Source: Candidatus Hydrogenedens terephthalaticus JGI OTU-1
GTDB taxonomy: Bacteria > Hydrogenedentota > Hydrogenedentia > Hydrogenedentales > Hydrogenedentaceae
Assembly (NCBI GenBank): GCA_000493945.1
Contig: AWNW01000001.1
Coordinates: 1 to 64,000, forward strand
Reading direction: 5' to 3'
Length of the DNA: 64,000 nucleotides
Shown: positions 55,333 to 64,000 of the stretch, piece after piece
How the letters are laid out: the number at the start of each line of letters is the position of its first letter
Numbering within the stretch: position 1 is the first letter of the stretch
The notes under the pieces: generated by a model
What the model was told of the DNA's origin: nothing
What the model saw: only the letters and a program-made list of their open reading frames with translations
The model's database searches: none
Translations under genes and position numbers: made by a program

Positions 55333-56751
55333 TTACTCTTGTGAAGGAGAATAAGGGGGTAGGGATGAGATATGGGTAGGGATTAGGAGATGTATAGCTA
55401 TAACGGAACAAATTCCTATAATGCCTGAGATAATCATTACCATATCCAGACCTGTAATTTGTATTGTCGGGGCAAAAAAGAATTGTAGGGGTGTTCGTAG
55501 AAAATGAAAATAGGTATTTGATGAAATCTGAAATAAGGTTCCGTATTCTGCGACATAACCGGCTAAAATAGGTGCAATTCCCGCAACCAATCCGTTCAGT
55601 GAACTGTTTAATGCTAATGGTGCTGTGGCTTTACCACGAGGTGTTGTAGAAAAAATAAGGTTTGTAAGGCATAGATTAATTCCTGCCACACAAATACCCG
55701 AAACAATATGCAGAAATAATATTAAGTACCATTGGACAATATCATTTTTTAATTCTGCAGATATGAAGCACGAAATGACAGTGGCAAAGAAAATAGGGAT
55801 GCATAGATATAGCAAGGAGCGATTTCCGTAGCGAATGGAGAATTTTTTCCAGAAAGAAAAGGATACGACATTGGCAAATTGGTTCAAGACGGTTAGGCAG
55901 ATAATAAGCAATAGAGAATAACCAATCCGTTTCATCAGAAAGACCGGTAAAAAGGGATTGGCAAAATTAAAGATAGCGTTCCAGATGATACAGAATGCCA
56001 TTGTTCTACGAAAATAAACATTTTCTAATGATTCTTTAAATGGCTTCCAGAATGAATTGCTCTGAAGTGGAGAGTTAGTTTGTTCGTTAAAATGACTCAT
56101 TAAATCGCGAATATTATGTATGGCTATTGATGAACCTAATCCTAAAATTCCGGCGAGGATGAATACCCCGGAATAACCAAAAAGCATATATTGTGAGTAA
56201 TTATTTTTTATAAATTCTAAACCTAATGCCCCGACAAAACTTGCAATGGCACCTAACAATGTGGCAAAGATGAATCGTTGAGTTAATACCTGATAGAAGG
56301 TATCTGGATTGAAAAAATCGCGAAACCATGTGCTGAAGGCACAACCACCTATATTTGCAGATGATACATAGATGATATATAAGACAAAGAAAATGGGGAG
56401 AACCTGACTTTTGATAAAGAAAAGAGGAATAAGTCCACAGAGCAATATTGCTACTCGACTTAAAGTTAGAGAAAATAGAGCGATAAATTTTCTTTTTGGA
56501 TATCTTTCAACTAAGAATGTTGCGGGTATTTGTAGAATTTGAGCCAGAGGAATTAGGGCATTTAAAAGACCAACCACAACATAACTTGCACCAAGATATA
56601 AAGCAAAAGCACTAAGAAACGCTCCAGTGCTAAGGCTTGTCATACCTTGCGCTAATGTTGCATCAATAACAAAAAAATTTTTATTTTTATCAATATAATC
56701 GTTATTGATATTCTCTAAATCTTCTTTATTTGTTGAAACAAGAATGCTCAT
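55333..56751 (-). CDS. MFS transporter
   Basis: 472 residues, about 12 hydrophobic segments. N-terminus hydrophilic (~30 residues) before FFVIDATLAQGMTSL. Motif A-like FLVERYPKRKFIALFS between segments 2 and 3. The family resembles MFS permeases of unknown substrate seen next to sugar genes. The gene is divergent from recF. Confidence 0.75.
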   Translation of the reverse strand: MSILVSTNKEDLENINNDYIDKNKNFFVIDATLAQGMTSLSTGAFLSAFALYLGASYVVVGLLNALIPLAQILQIPATFLVERYPKRKFIALFSLTLSRVAILLCGLIPLFFIKSQVLPIFFVLYIIYVSSANIGGCAFSTWFRDFFNPDTFYQVLTQRFIFATLLGAIASFVGALGLEFIKNNYSQYMLFGYSGVFILAGILGLGSSIAIHNIRDLMSHFNEQTNSPLQSNSFWKPFKESLENVYFRRTMAFCIIWNAIFNFANPFLPVFLMKRIGYSLLLIICLTVLNQFANVVSFSFWKKFSIRYGNRSLLYLCIPIFFATVISCFISAELKNDIVQWYLILFLHIVSGICVAGINLCLTNLIFSTTPRGKATAPLALNSSLNGLVAGIAPILAGYVAEYGTLFQISSNTYFHFLRTPLQFFFAPTIQITGLDMVMIISGIIGICSVIAIHLLIPTHISSLPPYSPSQE

Positions 56752-56826
56752 TCAATATATGGTAGTAGTTTTGTTATTATACAATATGTTGTTATAAAAA
56801 AATAGAAATAATCAGAATATAAAAAA

Positions 56827-56848
56827 TAGTGCATCTATAGATGCACTA
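56827..56848 (-). terminator. Perfect palindrome with T-run on minus strand (orphan terminator-like)
   Basis: TAGTGCATCTATAGATGCAC plus TA, an 11+11 palindrome; on the minus strand it is followed by TTTTTT, fitting a rho-independent terminator. No minus-strand gene ends here (the MFS gene starts 76 bp further on), so it would end an unseen transcript from the recF upstream region, or has another role. Confidence 0.45.
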
Positions 56849-56982
56849 CAATATTATCTCTATTTTTTGTTTATGAGTTTATCTTCGTAATATTATACCA
56901 TAAACAATAAAAAAAATTACATTTATTTCAAATAATCCGCAAAAAAGTTAAAAAGTTTCACTAATTCAAGAAAATTGTAGAT

Positions 56983-58059
56983 ATGTATTTAAGAAATTTT
57001 TATGCACGATATTTTCGATGTATTACAGATTTGAATGTAGAATTTCATACGGGTATGAATATCATTATAGGAGCCAATGCACAGGGAAAAACTTCTTTAT
57101 TGGAGGCGGTTCATTTTTTATCATTGGCACGCAGTTTAAGGACAAATAATGAAAAGGAATTGGTTCAATATGAGAGAGATGGTTTTTTGCTTAAGGGAAA
57201 AGTTGTTTCTAATGAAGATATGATAGAGCCAATATCCATTGATATGAAATGGGTAAAAGGGAATAAGAAAATTTATGTTAATGGTATTAGTCTTGAAAAA
57301 GTGAGCGAATTAATTGGAAAGATGCGGATAGTTTTCTTGACGAGTGATTTTTCAGACCTTGTAAGTGAAGGAGCAAGTTACCGTAGGAGGTTTATGGATG
57401 TTCAACTTTCGCAGATGGATAGTGTATATCTTTATGCGTTGCAAGGGTATCAGCGGGCACTTCGTCAGAGAAATGAATTACTGCGTAAACCCGATGTAAA
57501 ACAAGACGAATTATGGATTTGGGAAGTGCAAATGGCGGAGTTTGCTAAAACACTTATAAGTAAACGGAGTGCTTTTATAAAAAATCTCAAACCTTTTGCA
57601 TCCGATATTCATAATCAAATTATATCGGATGAAAAATTAGAAATTTGTTATTTGCCGGATGTTTTAGAGGAGGTTTTTTTGAAGAAATTAGAGGAAAATC
57701 GTAAAGCAGATATTCAGAGGGGGCAAACCATTTATGGTCCCCATCGAGATGATATAGAAGTGAAAATTAATGGCTATCCTGTTCGTCAATATGCATCCCA
57801 GGGACAGAAAAAAACCTGTGCTTATGCAATTCGTATTTCAGAGATTTATTTAAGCAAAGAGAAGAAAGAGGATTTTCCTATTGTGCTTGCAGATGAATTA
57901 TTTTCTGACCTTGACCCCCAACGAGGAAAGAAATTTTTAGAAACAATTCCTGATGGAATACAGGTTATAATAACAGCGGTGGATGAAATGTTCTGCAGAA
58001 ATTTAGAAAGGAAGTTTGATATGTATCGAATCAGGAGTGGTAATCTTGAAAAGTCGTAG
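56983..58059 (+). CDS. recF: RecF, recombination mediator ATPase
   Basis: 358 residues, the family length. Walker A GANAQGKTS (30-38), the Q-loop region, signature QYASQGQKKT and Walker B IVLADELFSDLD with the D-loop following. Loads RecA at single-strand gaps. Followed by the DciA-like gene with overlap. Unusually, dnaN and dnaA are not upstream: a divergent MFS gene is. Confidence 0.95.
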   Translation: MYLRNFYARYFRCITDLNVEFHTGMNIIIGANAQGKTSLLEAVHFLSLARSLRTNNEKELVQYERDGFLLKGKVVSNEDMIEPISIDMKWVKGNKKIYVNGISLEKVSELIGKMRIVFLTSDFSDLVSEGASYRRRFMDVQLSQMDSVYLYALQGYQRALRQRNELLRKPDVKQDELWIWEVQMAEFAKTLISKRSAFIKNLKPFASDIHNQIISDEKLEICYLPDVLEEVFLKKLEENRKADIQRGQTIYGPHRDDIEVKINGYPVRQYASQGQKKTCAYAIRISEIYLSKEKKEDFPIVLADELFSDLDPQRGKKFLETIPDGIQVIITAVDEMFCRNLERKFDMYRIRSGNLEKS

Positions 58060-58357
58060 GAATAAGCCTGAAAAAATATCCGAGATAATTTCAGATGTAA
58101 AAAAATCCGAGGTTCTTAAACTGAGTTTAGAATTAGTTCCTGTATGGAAGCAATGGAAACAGATAATTGGGGAGGAATTTGCATCGCTGACAGAACCCTC
58201 AGGGTTTCGAAGAGGAAGACTTCATATTAAAGTGAAGAATACTACCGTTATGCACCGATTGACCTTTGAGAAGGAACAGATATTAGAAAGAATAAGAGCA
58301 ATTCTTCAAAAGGACATTATTGAAGATTTGTTCTTCGAACTGGACGAAAATGAGTAA
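58046..58357 (+). CDS. dciA: DUF721 / DciA-like protein
   Basis: Start placed at TTG 58046, 8 nt after AGGAG; it overlaps recF by 14 nt. 103 residues. WKQIIGEEFASLTEPSGFRRGRLHIKVKNTTVMHRLTF is the DUF721 core (KH-like fold). DciA loads the replicative helicase in bacteria lacking DnaC/DnaI. The recF-DUF721 pair is a common gene order. Confidence 0.85.
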   Translation: MKSRRNKPEKISEIISDVKKSEVLKLSLELVPVWKQWKQIIGEEFASLTEPSGFRRGRLHIKVKNTTVMHRLTFEKEQILERIRAILQKDIIEDLFFELDENE

Positions 58358-58372
58358 TAAAGATTTATTTAA

Positions 58373-58866
58373 TAACCTATAAGACATAGGTAACAATTTA
58401 TATTTTCTTTCTCTATCGTAGGGAAACGGAATGCCGTGCTCTTACTTCGTTGTAAGATTCTTGGGGTAAAAAGAATAAACCACAGAGGACACAAAGGAAA
58501 AGTTTACACAAAGGACACAGAGAAAGTTTATAGTAAAATGAAATAGATTCTCCTCTGTGAACTCTGTAAAGTCTCTGTGTTCTTTGTGGTAAAAAGATTT
58601 AACTACCTAAAAAAGCCAGAAGCGAGAATACTTCAGATATATTGTTCAAATACAGGAATACATGATGGATTTTTTTCATTCGTTTTTATTCGTGTAATTC
58701 GTGGTTATAATTTTCTTAATCAATTTTAAATCTAATCTACAAAGAGAAAGAATAAAGTATGTCAAGTTGTAAAATTTTCTCTTTTTTTAATTCATATTTT
58801 TGGTGTTCTTCATATCATTATAAATTTTCTATTCTAAAGCCCATGTGTTACCTATGTCCTATAGTT
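58373..58866 (-). mobile_element. MITE-like element copy 2 (~494 bp)
   Basis: Reverse orientation relative to the copy at 47975. On the minus strand it reads in the same block order: ACTATAGGACATAGGTAACAC end, GAAGAACACCAAAAAT, CAACTTGACATAC, TAACCACGAATTACACG, ACCACAAAGAACACAG...CCTCTGTGGTT palindrome, GAGCACGGCATTCCG, and the other end. Fits exactly into the gap between the convergent dciA and gyrA genes. The two copies are clearly homologous but differ by many substitutions. Confidence 0.85.
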
Positions 58867-58892
58867 CTTTCTTTAATTTATTACTTTGTTTC

Positions 58893-61427
58893 TTATTCGG
58901 AATTTTGTTCGTTATCAGGGGCATTTTCAAAAAGGTCGCCTATTTCATCTGCATTTTCTTCTTCAGTATAGGAACCTTCGGGTAATTCTTCTTCCGCGTC
59001 ACTCTTTTTGATGGCTTTATCTGCGGATGCAATTTTAGCACCTTCGCGCAGGTTCATTAGTTGCACACCTTTGGTATTTCGACCAATGACGCGGATGCTT
59101 TTAACAGGGATGCGGAGCATTTTCCCATCGGTGGCAACAACCACAATGTCTTCGTCATCGCTTACGGTGAGCATGGTCACGACATTGCCATTGCGTTCCT
59201 GTGTCTGTATGTTAATAATCCCTTTTCCTCCGCGATGTTGAATACGGTATTCTTTTACTTCAGTCCGTTTACCATAGCCGTTTTCTGTAACAGTGAGGAC
59301 GGTTAAATTATCTTTAGCAACGGAGACACCTACGACATAGTCGCCTTTATTAAGGCGAATACCAACTACACCCTGAGCCGTTCGACCCATAGGACGAACA
59401 TCTTTTTCAGGGAAGCGTATTGCAAGACCGCTATGAGTCGCTAAAAGGACATTGTCTATTCCTGATGTAACAAGGACATCTATAAGTTCATCACCTTGTT
59501 CTAAGGTAATTGCCTGGATACCTGTGGAACGCGGTTTGCTATAAGCAGATAGCGGGGTTTTCTTGACGAGACCTTTTTTAGTGACCATGAAGAGGTATTT
59601 GCTTTCATCTTTTAAGTTTTTAATAGAAAGGAAAGCCGTTACTTTTTCTTTATCTCCGAGAGCAAGCAAGTTTTTAATATTCCTACCTCTTGCTGTTCTG
59701 CCTGCTTCGGGAATTTCGTGAACTTTCTGCCAGTAAACACGCCCTTCATTTGTGAAAAACATAAGGTATTCATGAGCGGTCGCAGTAAAAACATGTTTAA
59801 CAAAGTCATCTTCGGGGGTTTCCATCCCCATGACACCTTGACCTCTTCGCCGTTGTTTTCGTGATGTTGTCTGGAGCATGCGTTTAATATATCCCTGATT
59901 GGATACGGTTATAATCATGGCTTCATCAGCGATAAGGTCTTCAATACCAAAATCTTCAATGGTTTCTAAAATCTCTGTTTTTCTCTCATCTCCATATTTT
60001 TCACGGATTTTTTCTACTTCTTTCCGCACTTCTGCGAGAATATTTTCACGGCTTGAAAGGATGTGTTTTAGTCGTTTAATTTCTTTGAGCAGATTGTCAT
60101 ATTCTTCCTGTAATTCTTTTCGTTCTAATCCGGTTAATCTGCGTAAGGGCATTGCAAGGATGGCTTTTGCCTGTTCAACGGAAATATCCAATTTCTTGCA
60201 CAATTTTGTTTGGGCTTCTTCCGCATTTGCAGATTTACGAATTAGATTGATTACTTCATCAATTTGGTCAATGGCTTTTAATAGACCTTCAAGGATATGT
60301 GCACGGCGTTCTGCCTGTTCTAAATCAAAACGAGTTCTGCGTTCTACAATTTCAGCACGGTATTGGACATAGTGCTGAATCATATCTTTCAAATTTAATA
60401 CGCGTGGAATGTTGTTTACTAATGCGAGGAAATGGATTCTTGATGTATTTTGTAATTGAGTATGTTGGTAAAGTTGGTTTAAAACGACCTGAGGATTGGC
60501 ATCGCTTTTGAGTTCAATGATTAAACGCATTCCTTCGCGGTCGGATTCGTCGCGAAGGTCAGTGATACCTGAAACTTTGTTGTTCTCTACGGCTTTTGCA
60601 ATAGATTCAATCACGGTTTGTTTTGTAACCTGATACGGGATTTCTTCAACGAGCAAACTTTTCTTTTTCGTTTTTTCCTGGGAGACGACTTTAATTCGTG
60701 CCCGAAGTTTTACCTGTCCCGTTCCTGTTTTGTAGGCACGAAGAATTCCTTCTTTACCACAGATGATAGCCCCCGTAGGGAAATCGGGTCCCGGCACAAT
60801 CTTTATAAATTCTTCGACGGGAGCGGAAGGGTTGTCTATATAGTAGATAATTGCGTTACAGATTTCTGTTAAATTGTGAGGAGGACAATCCGTAGCCATA
60901 CCGACCGCGATACCATAAGACCCGTTTACAAGGAGGTTGGGAAAGCCGGAGGGTAATACGGTAGGTTCATCGAGACGACCATCGAAATTGGGGCGCATCT
61001 CAACAGTATTTTTTTCTATATCCGTTAGCATTTCTAAAGCAATGGGTGTTAATCTTGCCTCTGTATATCGGTATGCTGCTGGGCTGTCTCCATCTATAGA
61101 ACCGAAGTTGCCCTGACCATCAACCATAGGATAACGCATGTTCCAATCTTGGGCTAATCGGACAAGGGCATCGTAAACCGCCTGGTCTCCATGGGGATGA
61201 TATTTTCCTAAACATTCTCCGACGATAGTGGCACATTTACGGTATGGACGATTGGGAGTTAGTCCTAATTGGTGCATGACGAAAAGTATTCGTCTTTGAA
61301 CCGGTTTTAGCCCATCACGGATATCGGGTAAGGCACGACTTACAATTACACTCATGGAATAATCGAGGAAAGCGGTTTGCATTTCCTGTTCAATGGGGAC
61401 TGGCTTTATATTCTGATTCACCGCCAT
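58893..61427 (-). CDS. gyrA: DNA gyrase subunit A
   Basis: 844 residues. Catalytic Tyr121 in AAYRYTE; the quinolone-determining region reads HPHGDQAVYD, with Gln82 where Escherichia has Ser83; the acidic residue is kept (Asp86). The C-terminal beta-pinwheel starts near 505, with a GyrA-box-like QRRRGQG (Escherichia form QRRGGKG). An acidic tail (EEELPEGSYTEEENADEIGD) ends the chain. Pairs with GyrB, which lies 35 bp upstream in the same unit. Confidence 0.97.
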   Translation of the reverse strand: MAVNQNIKPVPIEQEMQTAFLDYSMSVIVSRALPDIRDGLKPVQRRILFVMHQLGLTPNRPYRKCATIVGECLGKYHPHGDQAVYDALVRLAQDWNMRYPMVDGQGNFGSIDGDSPAAYRYTEARLTPIALEMLTDIEKNTVEMRPNFDGRLDEPTVLPSGFPNLLVNGSYGIAVGMATDCPPHNLTEICNAIIYYIDNPSAPVEEFIKIVPGPDFPTGAIICGKEGILRAYKTGTGQVKLRARIKVVSQEKTKKKSLLVEEIPYQVTKQTVIESIAKAVENNKVSGITDLRDESDREGMRLIIELKSDANPQVVLNQLYQHTQLQNTSRIHFLALVNNIPRVLNLKDMIQHYVQYRAEIVERRTRFDLEQAERRAHILEGLLKAIDQIDEVINLIRKSANAEEAQTKLCKKLDISVEQAKAILAMPLRRLTGLERKELQEEYDNLLKEIKRLKHILSSRENILAEVRKEVEKIREKYGDERKTEILETIEDFGIEDLIADEAMIITVSNQGYIKRMLQTTSRKQRRRGQGVMGMETPEDDFVKHVFTATAHEYLMFFTNEGRVYWQKVHEIPEAGRTARGRNIKNLLALGDKEKVTAFLSIKNLKDESKYLFMVTKKGLVKKTPLSAYSKPRSTGIQAITLEQGDELIDVLVTSGIDNVLLATHSGLAIRFPEKDVRPMGRTAQGVVGIRLNKGDYVVGVSVAKDNLTVLTVTENGYGKRTEVKEYRIQHRGGKGIINIQTQERNGNVVTMLTVSDDEDIVVVATDGKMLRIPVKSIRVIGRNTKGVQLMNLREGAKIASADKAIKKSDAEEELPEGSYTEEENADEIGDLFENAPDNEQNSE

Positions 61428-61462
61428 GTATTTTCTCCTAAGGTGTTAATATCTATTAGAAG

Positions 61463-63952
<2,490 letters not shown>

Positions 63953-63964
63953 TTAAGTAAAGGT

Positions 63965-63994
63965 ATTATATCAAAATTTAATAGTAAAGGGCAA
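63965..63994 (-). promoter_or_regulatory. Sigma70-type promoter of gyrBA
   Basis: On the minus strand TTGCCC, 18-nt spacer, TATAAT, ending 64 nt before the gyrB start. Confidence 0.6.
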
Positions 63995-64000
63995 TAATAA

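Noticed and set aside
56752..56982. Possible oriC upstream of recF
   Set aside because: AT-rich but without DnaA boxes; recF here lacks the dnaA-dnaN neighbours.

Overview
The window is AT-rich bacterial chromosome. It contains sporulation-free housekeeping genes (gyrA, gyrB, recF, a DciA-like gene, hisS, ftsA, pdxA), one initiator tRNA and a large accessory fraction. Two H-x(9-10)-DG prepilin-type proteins, Tat-exported sugar enzymes, DUF4091/GH123-like and heparinase-like secreted proteins, VCBS propellers and dispersed CCACAGAGGACACAAAG-type repeats suggest a glycan-degrading anaerobe from the PVC/FCB neighbourhood. Candidatus Hydrogenedentota is my best guess, but this is inference from gene style and not a phylogeny. 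A YtxJ-type protein hints at bacillithiol chemistry, and NrfHA indicates nitrite reduction to ammonium.

Layout. 1-10.8 kb: a glycan/sugar locus with two TIM-barrel glycosidase-like proteins, a DUF4091 protein, a fucose-isomerase-like protein, a Tat amidohydrolase and a DHA2 transporter. 10.9-13.7 kb: initiator tRNA with promoter and terminator, a SIS-like protein and two small proteins. 13.8-17.1 kb: a cobalamin riboswitch leading into a surface-anchored protein and an overlapping prepilin-type gene. 17.2-19.9 kb: ferredoxin-NrfH-NrfA operon. 19.9-24.8 kb: a lower-GC defence patch with a DUF4209 (HEPN-like) protein and an MvaI/BcnI-type restriction-modification pair, bracketed by sequences resembling the ends of a local miniature element. 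24.8-31.1 kb: heparinase-like lyase, TrkA-TrkH potassium uptake, two tandem type IV pilins. 31.1-39.3 kb: hisS broken by one base at an A9 tract, ftsA with a coiled-coil partner, YtxJ, aldehyde dehydrogenase and an exported DegT-type aminotransferase. 39.4-48 kb: BNR-repeat protein, PHP phosphatase, SMP-30 protein, a hydrolase-like protein without its nucleophile, and a MoxR-DUF58-transglutaminase operon. 48-64 kb: two inverted copies of a ~480-bp MITE-like element enclosing pdxA, a prepilin, a lipoprotein/folate/hydrolase/methyltransferase operon, an MFS gene and recF-dciA; then gyrA and gyrB.

The strongest leads are the B12-riboswitch-controlled surface protein, the MITE-like family (including its position at the recF/gyrA junction and its end-like copies around the defence genes), the A9 frameshift in hisS, the all-CxxCH NrfA operon, and the restriction endonuclease homologue whose metal-site Asp appears to be Asn. 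All family assignments come from motifs read by eye; no searches were run.
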